Positions 8,089 to 15,888 of a DNA stretch of 64,000 nucleotides are shown here, one piece after another. Numbering within the stretch: position 1 is the stretch's first letter; each line of letters begins with the position of its first letter. The notes beneath the pieces are model-generated. The model did not search any database. It saw only the letters and a list, made by a program, of their open reading frames with translations, and had not been told where the DNA came from. Source of the stretch: Tenacibaculum sp. 1_MG-2023 (lineage in GTDB: Bacteria > Bacteroidota > Bacteroidia > Flavobacteriales > Flavobacteriaceae); NCBI RefSeq assembly GCF_030547425.1, contig NZ_JAUORH010000007.1:62001-126000 (forward strand). Reading direction: 5' to 3'. Made by a program: the position numbers and the translations under genes.

Positions 8089-8547
8089 ATGATTGTAAAA
8101 GCTCAAATACAAGATGCTGATTTATTAACTGAAATTGCTTTAAGCTCTAAAGCACACTGGGGATACTCTAAAGATCAAATAGAGAAGTGGAAGAATGAGT
8201 TAACCGTTACCTCTAAAATGTTTGCCATCTGTAATATTTATAAATTTCAAGTTAATGATATTACAGCCGGATTTTATGTTTTACACAGAGCTAATATTAG
8301 AACAAGCTTTTTAGATTTTTTATTTATTTCTCCTAATTTCATAAATCAAGGTATTGGTTCTAAACTTTTAGAACATGCTAAAGACTATTGCAGAAGAGAA
8401 TCTTGTGCCGTATTGAATGTTTTATCAGATCCTAACTCAGAATCATTTTATTTAAAACATGGTTTTAAGGTAATTGATAAACGTAAAAGCAGTATTAAAG
8501 GGCGTTTTTTACCTGAAATGGAATTATATTTTCCTGAAAACATGTAA
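8089..8547 (+). CDS. GNAT-family N-acetyltransferase
   Basis: The protein has 152 residues with the GNAT core: a DFLFISPNFINQGIGSKLLEHA stretch carrying a degenerate acetyl-CoA loop (QGIGSKL) and a C-terminal SESFYLKHGFKVI motif. The N terminus (DADLLTEIALSSKAHWGYS) is typical of a flavobacterial subfamily, so the ATG at 8089 is likely the true start even though it directly follows the terminator T-run and has no room for its own promoter. Substrate unknown. The 3' end overlaps the convergent small membrane protein gene by 24 bp. Confidence 0.88.
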   Translation: MIVKAQIQDADLLTEIALSSKAHWGYSKDQIEKWKNELTVTSKMFAICNIYKFQVNDITAGFYVLHRANIRTSFLDFLFISPNFINQGIGSKLLEHAKDYCRRESCAVLNVLSDPNSESFYLKHGFKVIDKRKSSIKGRFLPEMELYFPENM

Positions 8548-8760
8548 AATAATTGATACAATTAAAAGTATCCAAGGAGTTCCATGTAAAAATACATCAA
8601 ACCAATCCATAAATTGCATAGCGTGTTCTCCTGAAAAAGCATTCCCTCCTGCTATCCATTGTAACTTCCCTACAATATGTGGTGGTCTAAAAGGTGCTAA
8701 ACCTAAAGTTAAACTTGCTATTAAAAACAACTTCCAGTTTTGTCGTAGCTTCTCTTTCAT
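8524..8760 (-). CDS. Small conserved membrane protein (78 aa)
   Basis: It has a charged N terminus (MKEKLRQNWK), a first hydrophobic stretch at about residues 11-22, a central amphipathic region with FRPPHIVGKLQWIAGG, and a C-terminal membrane segment (GTPWILLIVSIILHVF). It starts one base after the stop of the upstream porin gene, so the two are co-transcribed. I recognise the PPHIVGKLQW motif as recurring in small flavobacterial proteins but know of no assigned function. Confidence 0.75.
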   Translation of the reverse strand: MKEKLRQNWKLFLIASLTLGLAPFRPPHIVGKLQWIAGGNAFSGEHAMQFMDWFDVFLHGTPWILLIVSIILHVFRKI

Positions 8761-8761
8761 T

Positions 8762-10720
8762 TTATATAAACCAGTTCCACACTACTCCAAAACGAATTAC
8801 GAAATCTCTATATGGATAATTCGGAGCCGAAAAATAATTCTTTTTTAACACAAAAGAACTTATGTTGTCTGCTTTAAAATAAATTCGAGTTCTACGAACC
8901 CGTGCGTTAAAAAACAAATCTAGCGTTGGATATCCTATTTCTGTATCATCTTGTAAGGTGAATTCAGCTAACAATGGATTATATGAATTCGCTTTATATT
9001 TTGAAAAATACTTGAACGTCGCTCCTATTTGTACTAACAGAGGTTTACCTTTAAACCATTCATCAGTATAATAAAGTGTATTACGAGTAACAAATTCTGG
9101 AACTCTAAAAACACTATTTCCACTTGCTACTTTTTGATACATTAAGGTATTATCTAAAGCAAACTTTCCGAAGGCAAATTCTTTAGATACTTTTGCTTTT
9201 AAATAATTAACATCTCCTGAAAACTGTTGCGGTTGTCCGTTCTCATCAAAATACGTATAATTACTAATGTTGGTAATATCTAACGAAGCATTCCCCCATT
9301 TAGAATCAATAACTCCTCCTAAAGAACGTGTTCCTATTTGAGAAAAATTATTTTCCCAGTTATAATCATCATAACTACTTTGATGCAATAAGAAATTAAA
9401 ATTAGGTGATTTATTACTAATCCCCATTCTTCCTTTTACAGTCAGTACACTGTCTTTCTTATAAAAAGCTTCTCCAAAAAAGTTATTCCCTGATAATCGC
9501 CCACTTCCCGGTGTTAGGCTACCTGAAGCATTAACATGAAAATTCCCAATTCTTCCATTCCAATCAGCTCCAAAAGATATGGCATCTCCCTTCAACTTAT
9601 TTTTTGTTATTCCAACCGTATTATTTTGTAAGTTTTCATATCCATACGTGTAGTTTGATAATTCTGTTTTTACACGGAATTTTCCCAAGACATATTTTGA
9701 ATTAAAATCTACAAAAAACTGGTTGTTATACAGCAAGTAAATAGTTTTATTATTTATATTACTTGAAATATTTGCATCACCAAACATATCTGAAGCTGTA
9801 CCTTGATTAAAACGATAAAACTTTGAATCTCTAGTAAATGAATGTCCTAGTTTTAAATTAGAGAAATCTTTTTGACTTACACTATCTTTTGAAGAAAGTA
9901 ACTTAAAAGTATGTTCAAAGTATAATCTTTTGGTATCTAAATTACTTTCAGCAGTATTCAGGTTCACATCCATCCTACCTCTATTCCCACTAAAATTAGG
10001 GTCATCAGCTATAAACGCTTCTAATGATGTCTCTGTCAACCCTCCATTTTCTTGATTAAAAAAATCTTGATTTACAGCATGTCCTCTAATTGTATATTGC
10101 CCCTTAGGAGTCTCATAGCTAAAGCTTACTCTAAAATTACCTGTACTAGCCAAAGAACGTCTATAAGTACCCAGTGAACGAAGTCCTTTATAGGCTATAG
10201 CTAAGTTAAATCGCTTGGAAAAGTTTGTAGTAAAAAGCGCATCTAATACCTGTCCCTGTTCCAAACCAGTTCGGTACATAATTTCCGTTGTAGGTGTAGG
10301 AACATGGTAATAATTCACATCTTCAATATCAAAATAATTGAACATTTTTGCTCTAAATCCTATATTTGGAAATCGTGAAATATTAGTAAAATCGTATCCT
10401 AAGTTATTAAACGTTTGCCCTTGATTATGAAAAGCTAGCAATTCAAAATTATCCTTTCTTAAGAAATTAAACTTGTACTCTTTTTGAATTGTCAATGTGG
10501 TATCTACAATGGTAGTATCATTCTTGTGTGATATAATTTTATAATCAGTATACTTAGTTTTCCCACTAAGCTTTACATTTATTTCATTATCAGGTAGTGA
10601 ATCCACATTTTGATTAAGCCCTCCTCTATCTCTTCCAAAACCCCCATCAATTGGTCTTATTTGGGCAAAAATCACTTGAACACTTATCAAACAAAAAAAT
10701 ACTAAGATATTTTTCTTCAT
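8762..10720 (-). CDS. Putative outer-membrane porin
   Basis: This 652-residue protein has a clear signal peptide (MKKNILVFFCLISVQVIFA, cut before Q) and a long body of alternating beta-strand-like segments ending in a final strand with a terminal aromatic (VWNWFI), as expected for an outer-membrane barrel. It matches what is annotated in Bacteroidota as the 'putative porin' family. The frame extends 10 codons further upstream, but the start at 10720 places the signal peptide correctly. A 78-aa membrane protein follows it directly. The cargo of the pore is unknown. Confidence 0.85.
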   Translation of the reverse strand: MKKNILVFFCLISVQVIFAQIRPIDGGFGRDRGGLNQNVDSLPDNEINVKLSGKTKYTDYKIISHKNDTTIVDTTLTIQKEYKFNFLRKDNFELLAFHNQGQTFNNLGYDFTNISRFPNIGFRAKMFNYFDIEDVNYYHVPTPTTEIMYRTGLEQGQVLDALFTTNFSKRFNLAIAYKGLRSLGTYRRSLASTGNFRVSFSYETPKGQYTIRGHAVNQDFFNQENGGLTETSLEAFIADDPNFSGNRGRMDVNLNTAESNLDTKRLYFEHTFKLLSSKDSVSQKDFSNLKLGHSFTRDSKFYRFNQGTASDMFGDANISSNINNKTIYLLYNNQFFVDFNSKYVLGKFRVKTELSNYTYGYENLQNNTVGITKNKLKGDAISFGADWNGRIGNFHVNASGSLTPGSGRLSGNNFFGEAFYKKDSVLTVKGRMGISNKSPNFNFLLHQSSYDDYNWENNFSQIGTRSLGGVIDSKWGNASLDITNISNYTYFDENGQPQQFSGDVNYLKAKVSKEFAFGKFALDNTLMYQKVASGNSVFRVPEFVTRNTLYYTDEWFKGKPLLVQIGATFKYFSKYKANSYNPLLAEFTLQDDTEIGYPTLDLFFNARVRRTRIYFKADNISSFVLKKNYFSAPNYPYRDFVIRFGVVWNWFI

Positions 10721-10790
10721 AGCAACAAAAGTAAAATAATTTAACGACAAAAATCACGATTAATTTCTTTGAAATCTGTTAATTTGTAGC

Positions 10791-11390
10791 ATGTTGCAAT
10801 TAAATTATAGCGGGCATAAATTTGAAGCAGGAACAGATGAAGCTGGTAGAGGCTGTTTATCAGGACCTGTTGTAGCTGCTGCCGTTATTTTACCTGACAA
10901 CTTTAAACACGAGTTATTAAATGACTCTAAACAGATTTCTGAAAAAAAACGACAAAAACTTCGACCTTATATTGAAGAGCATGCGCTTGCATTTGGAGTT
11001 TCTTTTATACATCAAGAAGAGGTTGACGAACTAAATGTATTACAAGCGTCAATTACAGGAATGCACCGTTCAATAGAACAATTAGCTATGCAACCCGAGT
11101 TTATTATTGTTGATGGAAATAAGTTTAGGCCTTTTAAAGAAATCCCTCATCAAACTATTGTAAAAGGTGATGCTAAATTTATGAGTATAGCAGCTGCGTC
11201 TGTACTTGCAAAAACGTATCGTGATGAGTATATGGAAAAAATTCATCAAGAATTCCCTCAATATAACTGGAAAAAAAACAAAGGATACCCAACTAAAGAG
11301 CACCGTGAAGCTATTCGTCAGTTTGGAGCGACTCTTTATCATCGAAAATCATTTAAATTGTTACCTGAACAATTAAAATTCGAACTTTAA
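10791..11390 (+). CDS. rnhB: Ribonuclease HII
   Basis: A 199-residue RNase HII, which cuts the RNA strand of RNA-DNA hybrids and removes misincorporated ribonucleotides. The catalytic DEAGRG motif (D16, E17) follows the N terminus, and the later acidic site lies in [22 protein letters not shown]. The length is normal. It is divergent from the porin gene with a 70-bp intergenic region, and followed by the nucleoid-associated protein gene 33 bp later. Confidence 0.96.
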   Translation: MLQLNYSGHKFEAGTDEAGRGCLSGPVVAAAVILPDNFKHELLNDSKQISEKKRQKLRPYIEEHALAFGVSFIHQEEVDELNVLQASITGMHRSIEQLAMQPEFIIVDGNKFRPFKEIPHQTIVKGDAKFMSIAAASVLAKTYRDEYMEKIHQEFPQYNWKKNKGYPTKEHREAIRQFGATLYHRKSFKLLPEQLKFEL

Positions 11391-11396
11391 TTTTTC

Positions 11397-11404
11397 TATT
11401 TTTG
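11397..11404 (+). promoter_or_regulatory. -7 box (TATTTTTG) before nucleoid protein
   Basis: The box matches TAnnTTTG exactly and lies 19 bp before the ATG at 11424, implying a very short leader. No -33 box stands out. Confidence 0.45.
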
Positions 11405-11423
11405 TCTTCCAATTTTTTAGAAG

Positions 11424-12479
11424 ATGATTAAAAGAACTCGTACCGAAATTAATAAGTGTATTATTCACAAAGTAGGGAATAAGTATAATAGTGGACAAAA
11501 TGCTTTTTCAGAAAGTTTAGTTCGTTTTGATGAAGAGAGCTACGAATTATTACTTCCTTTTTTATTAAAACCTTTCGGGGCTGTTACGCAAAGTTACCGT
11601 TTTAGTCATCATGCAGATGTTCGACTAAATGAAATAAATAAATACGCTGCTGATATTTTTGAAGATGATAGCAATGAGGTTTTTATTGAGCATTCTAAAA
11701 ATATTGTTAATCACCTTTACGAACAATCAAACTCTGCCAATATTAAAACAGGAGATGTTATTGTTGCCTATTTTGAAGGTATCGAGTATAAAGATGTTTT
11801 AACTGAAGCTGTTGGAGTTTTTAAAATTGAAAGTAAAGTAGATTTCTTTCAAACCTATTTAGATGATGATAGTTTTGATGTAGTGGTACAAAAAGGAATT
11901 TCAACCAAAAGATTGGATAAGGGTTGTTTAATTTTAAACTCTACTGATGCAGAAGGAACTGTGGTTTTATCAGTAGACAACAATCAATACGATGCACAAT
12001 ACTGGATAAAGAATTTTTTAAGTGTAAAATATGCTGATGATCGTAACTTGCACACCCAAAACTACCTTGAAATGTGTAAGGAGTTTTCTGAAGAAATTCT
12101 AAAACCTGAATTAGGAAAACAAGAGCAAAGTAATTTTTTAGCTAATACTGTTGATTACTTTAAAGAACACGAAAGCGTAGACTACCACGGGTTTAAAGAT
12201 GAAATTTTTGAAGAGGACAAGCATAAAGACATGTTTGAAGACTACAAACAACACTTTGAAAAGTTAAATGACGTATTAATACGTAATAACTTCGAAGTCT
12301 CTGATGTGGTTTTAAAAAAGGAAAAAAGTAAGTTTAAAACAGAAATAAAACTGGACACCAATATCCAAATTAAAATTGATGTTGATGCTCCTGATGCTTC
12401 TGCTGAATACTTAGAGCAAGGTTACGACGAAGACAAAAAAATGAAGTTTTATAAAGTATATTATAATACTGAGAAATAA
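11424..12479 (+). CDS. Nucleoid-associated protein (NdpA/YejK family)
   Basis: This 351-residue member of the 37-kDa nucleoid-associated protein family (PF04245) has the characteristic N terminus with INKCIIHKVGNKYN and a region with conserved FSHHADV and IVNHLYEQS segments. Family members associate with the bacterial chromosome; the exact role is poorly defined, and phage-encoded forms exist. The protein is strongly acidic in its C-terminal half. A long symmetrical hairpin follows the stop. Confidence 0.88.
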   Translation: MIKRTRTEINKCIIHKVGNKYNSGQNAFSESLVRFDEESYELLLPFLLKPFGAVTQSYRFSHHADVRLNEINKYAADIFEDDSNEVFIEHSKNIVNHLYEQSNSANIKTGDVIVAYFEGIEYKDVLTEAVGVFKIESKVDFFQTYLDDDSFDVVVQKGISTKRLDKGCLILNSTDAEGTVVLSVDNNQYDAQYWIKNFLSVKYADDRNLHTQNYLEMCKEFSEEILKPELGKQEQSNFLANTVDYFKEHESVDYHGFKDEIFEEDKHKDMFEDYKQHFEKLNDVLIRNNFEVSDVVLKKEKSKFKTEIKLDTNIQIKIDVDAPDASAEYLEQGYDEDKKMKFYKVYYNTEK

Positions 12480-12481
12480 TT

Positions 12482-12530
12482 AGTTTCAAAGTTTCAAAGT
12501 AAAATCTTAAACTTTGAAACTTTGAAAACT
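12482..12530. terminator. Long bidirectional hairpin between convergent genes
   Basis: A 19-nt arm (agtttcaaagtttcaaagt) pairs with its complement 10 nt later, with one bulged A. It sits between the convergent nucleoid-protein and PhnA genes and can end both transcripts. Each arm itself holds two copies of gtttcaaa. Confidence 0.75.
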
Positions 12531-12550
12531 CAACTTCTTTCAAACTGAAT

Positions 12551-13141
12551 CTATTCCTTTTCAGCCATTTTCTTTACATAATCGGTAATAATCACGATTT
12601 GAGTAGCTCCTACCTTACCTTCAATATACTTAGCGTTTTCAGGATCTAACGAAATTCTACGTACAGCCGTTCCCTGTTTTGCTACCATACTAGAACCTTT
12701 TACTTTTAAATCTTTAATCAACACTACACTATCTCCCGCCTGTAAAATAGCACCGTTTACATCTCTATGAATTATTTTTTCACTCTCATCTAAATGTTCA
12801 CCTGTAGCTTCAGCAAAACGCAGATCCTCGTCTTCTAAATACATCATATCCAACAAATCTTGTGACCATCCGTCTTTTTTAACACGGTGTAACATTCTCC
12901 AAGCCATAACTTTTACTGCTCTAAACTCACTCCACATACTATCGTTCAAACAACGCCAATGGTTTGCATCTGTCTTATCTGCATCTTCAATCTGCTCAAT
13001 ACAAGTACTACAAGCCAACAAACTACCGTCAACACCTCCTGTTGAAATTGGTGGCACTTCATAAATTGACAAATCGCTTTTTGACCCGCATAATTCGCAT
13101 TGATTTCCACTTCTATCTTGTAATTCTTGTAATAAACTCAT
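12551..13141 (-). CDS. PhnA-domain zinc-ribbon protein
   Basis: The protein has 196 residues. An N-terminal zinc ribbon (CELC at about residues 15-18, then CSTC about 25 residues later) and the C-terminal PhnA/YjdM domain (DVNGAILQAGDSVVLIKDLKVKGSS) are both visible, joined by a helical middle section. The PhnA name comes from a link to phosphonate operons that does not establish function; the domain's role is unknown. It is monocistronic and divergent from a GNAT gene. Confidence 0.9.
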   Translation of the reverse strand: MSLLQELQDRSGNQCELCGSKSDLSIYEVPPISTGGVDGSLLACSTCIEQIEDADKTDANHWRCLNDSMWSEFRAVKVMAWRMLHRVKKDGWSQDLLDMMYLEDEDLRFAEATGEHLDESEKIIHRDVNGAILQAGDSVVLIKDLKVKGSSMVAKQGTAVRRISLDPENAKYIEGKVGATQIVIITDYVKKMAEKE

Positions 13142-13192
13142 TTTATTCTTTTTTTGCTTCGCAAAAGTACATTTTTAATTTATATTTAGGCT

Positions 13193-13696
13193 ATGTTATT
13201 AGAAAGCGAACGATTAATTATTAAAGAAGCTCTAGTAAGTGACGCTCATTTTTACTTCCAACTATTTAATGATCCTGATTGGATTCAGTTTATTGGTGAT
13301 AAAAATTTAAAATCTATTGAAGAAACTCGTGTTTACTTAAAAGATATTTTATTTAAAAATTCGAAATTAGGTGGATTAGGTTTTTTTACCGTAATCTTAA
13401 AAGAAACTAACAAACCTATTGGAGCCTCAACTGCGCTACAAAGAGATAAATTAAATTTTATTGATATTGGCTATGCTTTTTTACCCGAGGGAAGAGGTAA
13501 AGGTTATGCTACAGAGGCTACAAAATTAATTATAGAATACGTTCGTACTAAGTTTAAACAAGAAAAAGTACTAGCTTTAACCATGCCTAAAAATGAAAAA
13601 TCTCAAAAACTATTAAAAAAATTAGGTTTTGAATTTATTGGAATGCAACAAGTTTTTGAAAATGGAGAAGATTGTGTATTTGAGTATGTTTTTTAA
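13193..13696 (+). CDS. GNAT acetyltransferase, RimJ/RimL-like
   Basis: The protein has 167 residues and begins with the standard ESERLIIKEAL motif of the ribosomal-protein-acetyltransferase-like GNATs. The acetyl-CoA loop is RGKGYATEA, and the C-terminal motif reads NEKSQKLLKKLGFEFIG. Substrate could be a protein N terminus or a small molecule. A 7-of-8 match to the -7 box (TATATTTA) ends a few bases before the start, suggesting a near-leaderless mRNA. Confidence 0.9.
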   Translation: MLLESERLIIKEALVSDAHFYFQLFNDPDWIQFIGDKNLKSIEETRVYLKDILFKNSKLGGLGFFTVILKETNKPIGASTALQRDKLNFIDIGYAFLPEGRGKGYATEATKLIIEYVRTKFKQEKVLALTMPKNEKSQKLLKKLGFEFIGMQQVFENGEDCVFEYVF

Positions 13697-13772
13697 TCCA
13701 TATCCTGAAAAAACAATAACCTTTTAGTAGGTTAAACTTTTATATATTTACACCAATTCTAAATTTTATACT

Positions 13773-14168
13773 ATGAAAAAAATTATTTTATTATTTGCTT
13801 TCTCTTTAACTTTCTTAAGCTGCTCCTCTAGTGATGAAGACATTTCTGACAACTCATTAATTGGAACTTGGAAAATTTCTGAAGAATATTTAAACGGTGA
13901 AAAAACTCAATTAAGAGAATGCCAAGAAAATGATTTTACAGATTTTTTTTCAAATAACACTTTTAAAGCTACATTTTATGAAAAAGTGGACAACGAATGT
14001 ATAACAAACGATGATTCTTCTGGCACATGGAAACATGTTAGTGGTGAAGAATATAATATTATCGTTGGAGATAAAAAAGTTTGGTTAACACTATTAGACA
14101 ACACAACCTTTAAGCTTTTTGAAGATAAAAACAAGGTTAACAGTTATGAAATCTGGGAACTTCAATAA
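13773..14168 (+). CDS. Lipocalin-like lipoprotein
   Basis: This 131-residue protein has a lipoprotein signal (MKKIILLFAFSLTFLSC, lipobox LSC at about residue 17) followed by a Ser/Asp-rich linker. The mature part (SLIGTWKISEEYLNG near the start, SSGTWKHVSGEEYNI later, closing with YEIWELQ) matches the lipocalin-like domain common in Bacteroidota lipoproteins. It would be anchored in a membrane by the acylated cysteine. Ligand unknown. A bidirectional terminator follows. Confidence 0.85.
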   Translation: MKKIILLFAFSLTFLSCSSSDEDISDNSLIGTWKISEEYLNGEKTQLRECQENDFTDFFSNNTFKATFYEKVDNECITNDDSSGTWKHVSGEEYNIIVGDKKVWLTLLDNTTFKLFEDKNKVNSYEIWELQ

Positions 14169-14187
14169 AATAATTACAACAAAAAAA

Positions 14188-14217
14188 GCGGAAGGATAAT
14201 TCCTTCCACTTTTTTTT
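14188..14217. terminator. Bidirectional terminator
   Basis: The stem ggaagga/tccttcc with a 4-nt loop has A residues on the left and eight Ts on the right, so it can end both the lipoprotein gene and the convergent rimM operon. Confidence 0.85.
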
Positions 14218-14236
14218 GTTCTATGAAATATCTTTC

Positions 14237-14767
14237 TTATCCTAAATATAATTCTATCAATCCTTCTGGAGTTTCAACTTCTATAGTTTTATTCTCTCTA
14301 TCTACTTTTTTGATGAAGTCATCAATCATAGGGATAAAAATCTCTTTACCTTCTCTATCAATTTCAAATAAAGGTTGGGCAGAAAAGTCATTAATACTTA
14401 CAATTTCACCTACTTCTCCAAAAGCAGTATCAACAACTGTAAAACCTATTACTTCATGATAGTAAAATTTGTTTCCTGAAAGTTTTGGTAGCAAATCCAA
14501 TGGCAAATAAACTTCTGAACGTAAAATAGCCTCAGCATCAGCCTCTGTATTTACATCTTCAAACTTTACTCGAAACATTGTTGCCTTACTTAAGGTAGAC
14601 TTCTCAATAAAAAAAGGAATCAGATTATTGCCTAAATCGACAAAAACTGATTCCAAATTTTCGTAAAGATCGGGTTCATCAGTATCTAACTTAATAATTA
14701 CCTCGCCCTTAAAACTATGTTTTTTAACGATTTTGCCAAGATAAAAGCAATCTTCTTTTTGCATCAT
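14237..14767 (-). CDS. rimM: Ribosome maturation factor RimM
   Basis: A 176-residue RimM, which binds S19 and helps mature the 30S head. The N-terminal RimM domain begins CFYLGKIVKKHSFKGEV and has LRSEVYLP at its end. The PRC-barrel domain follows (YYHEVIGFTVVDTAFGEVG ... EIFIPMIDDFIKKVD). Two ATGs occur in tandem at 14767 and 14764 and either could start translation. It is 14 bp downstream of rpsP, the usual rpsP-rimM order. Confidence 0.96.
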   Translation of the reverse strand: MMQKEDCFYLGKIVKKHSFKGEVIIKLDTDEPDLYENLESVFVDLGNNLIPFFIEKSTLSKATMFRVKFEDVNTEADAEAILRSEVYLPLDLLPKLSGNKFYYHEVIGFTVVDTAFGEVGEIVSINDFSAQPLFEIDREGKEIFIPMIDDFIKKVDRENKTIEVETPEGLIELYLG

Positions 14768-14781
14768 CGTAGTACAGTTTT

Positions 14782-15285
14782 TTATTCTTCGCTATCAGCA
14801 CCTGATTCAACAGCAACTTCCTCGCTATCTTCTGCAACAGGAGTTGCAGCAGCTACACGTGCTTCGTTTACAGCTTTCTCAGCTTCTAAAGCTTTTGCTT
14901 TAGCATCTGCTTCTGCTTTTGCTAAACCGTCAACTTTACCAGCTACTTTATTTGCTTTTTCTTCTACCCAAGCATTGAATTTAGCTTCTGCTTGCTCTTC
15001 AGTTAAAGCTCCTTTTTTTACTCCACCAGCTAAGTGATTTTTCAATAAAGCTCCTTTATATGATAAAATAGCTTTAGCAGTATCAGTTGGTTGAGCACCA
15101 TTTTGTAACCACTTTACAGCTCCATCAACATCTAAGTCAATAGTTGCAGGGTTAGTGTTTGGGTTGTACGTTCCGATTTTTTCTAAGAAACGACCGTCTC
15201 TTTTAGCTCTAGAATCAGCAGCTACTACCCAGTAAAATGGTTTTCCTTTTTTACCGTGTCTTTGTAATCTAATTTTTACAGGCAT
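14782..15285 (-). CDS. rpsP: 30S ribosomal protein S16
   Basis: The first about 80 residues are the S16 core ([21 protein letters not shown] ... [15 protein letters not shown]). The remainder to residue 167 is an Ala/Glu/Lys-rich tail, much longer than in E. coli but usual in Bacteroidota. It is the first gene of the rpsP-rimM operon, with a promoter about 70 bp upstream. Confidence 0.97.
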   Translation of the reverse strand: MPVKIRLQRHGKKGKPFYWVVAADSRAKRDGRFLEKIGTYNPNTNPATIDLDVDGAVKWLQNGAQPTDTAKAILSYKGALLKNHLAGGVKKGALTEEQAEAKFNAWVEEKANKVAGKVDGLAKAEADAKAKALEAEKAVNEARVAAATPVAEDSEEVAVESGADSEE

Positions 15286-15352
15286 AATTTTAATTTTTAA
15301 GGTACGCGACCTTGATTATTAATAAATCTTACCATCTCGTGATAAGTGGGCG

Positions 15353-15386
15353 CAAATTTATAAAATCTTTTTTACTTAAAAGCAAA
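15353..15386 (-). promoter_or_regulatory. Promoter of rpsP-rimM
   Basis: On the minus strand a perfect -7 box TAAATTTG (15360 to 15353) has a TTTG (15386 to 15383) 22 bp upstream. The leader before rpsP would be about 60 nt. Confidence 0.6.
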
Positions 15387-15400
15387 AAACTAATTTTATT

Positions 15401-15432
15401 AAAATAAAAAAGAGCCTGTTTAACAGGCTCTT
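15401..15432 (-). terminator. Terminator of cold-shock gene
   Basis: The stem agagcctgt/acaggctct with a 3-nt loop is followed on the minus strand by a T-rich tract, 25 bp after the cold-shock stop. Confidence 0.85.
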
Positions 15433-15456
15433 AAGAAAAATAAATTCTGAGATATA

Positions 15457-15648
15457 TTATAATACTCTAACGCTAACTGCGTTTAATCCTTTTTTTCCTT
15501 CTTTAAGTTCAAACTCAACAGTATCACCTTCTCTAATCTCATCGATTAAACCTGATACGTGTACAAAATGTTCTGTGTTTGATCCTGACTCTGTAATAAA
15601 TCCAAAACCTTTAGATTCATTGAAGAACTTTACTGTTCCTTCTTTCAT
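15457..15648 (-). CDS. Cold-shock domain protein
   Basis: A 63-residue CspA-type protein with the RNP1 motif KGFGFI and an RNP2-like FVHVS segment; it binds single-stranded RNA/DNA. The frame is open nine codons upstream, but the start at 15648 (MKEGTVKFFNE) gives the standard Csp length and fits the promoter. It is a single-gene unit with its own -7 box and terminator. Confidence 0.95.
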   Translation of the reverse strand: MKEGTVKFFNESKGFGFITESGSNTEHFVHVSGLIDEIREGDTVEFELKEGKKGLNAVSVRVL

Positions 15649-15672
15649 TGTAAAAAATATTATATTAAAGTG

Positions 15673-15680
15673 CAAATATA
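15673..15680 (-). promoter_or_regulatory. -7 box (TATATTTG) of cold-shock gene
   Basis: A perfect TAnnTTTG on the minus strand, 24 bp before the ATG at 15648. Confidence 0.5.
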
Positions 15681-15888
15681 AATCTTATTAATTGATTATC
15701 AACTACTTTTTTTTATTTTTCTTTTAAACTTAACCTACAGTTAACATCATTTTTTGATTACAATCAGCTATTCAAGCCTTTACATCAAGCTAAAACACTC
15801 GTTAATAACTTCTCAGTTAATCAATGCAAATTCTTCGTATTTTTACACTTTGTTTTACCCAAAACGCTTCAACAAGTAATTTTTGCCC

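Noticed and set aside
12482..12530. Insertion-sequence end repeats
   Set aside because: The arms are only 10 nt apart with no transposase or target duplication; position between convergent genes fits a terminator.
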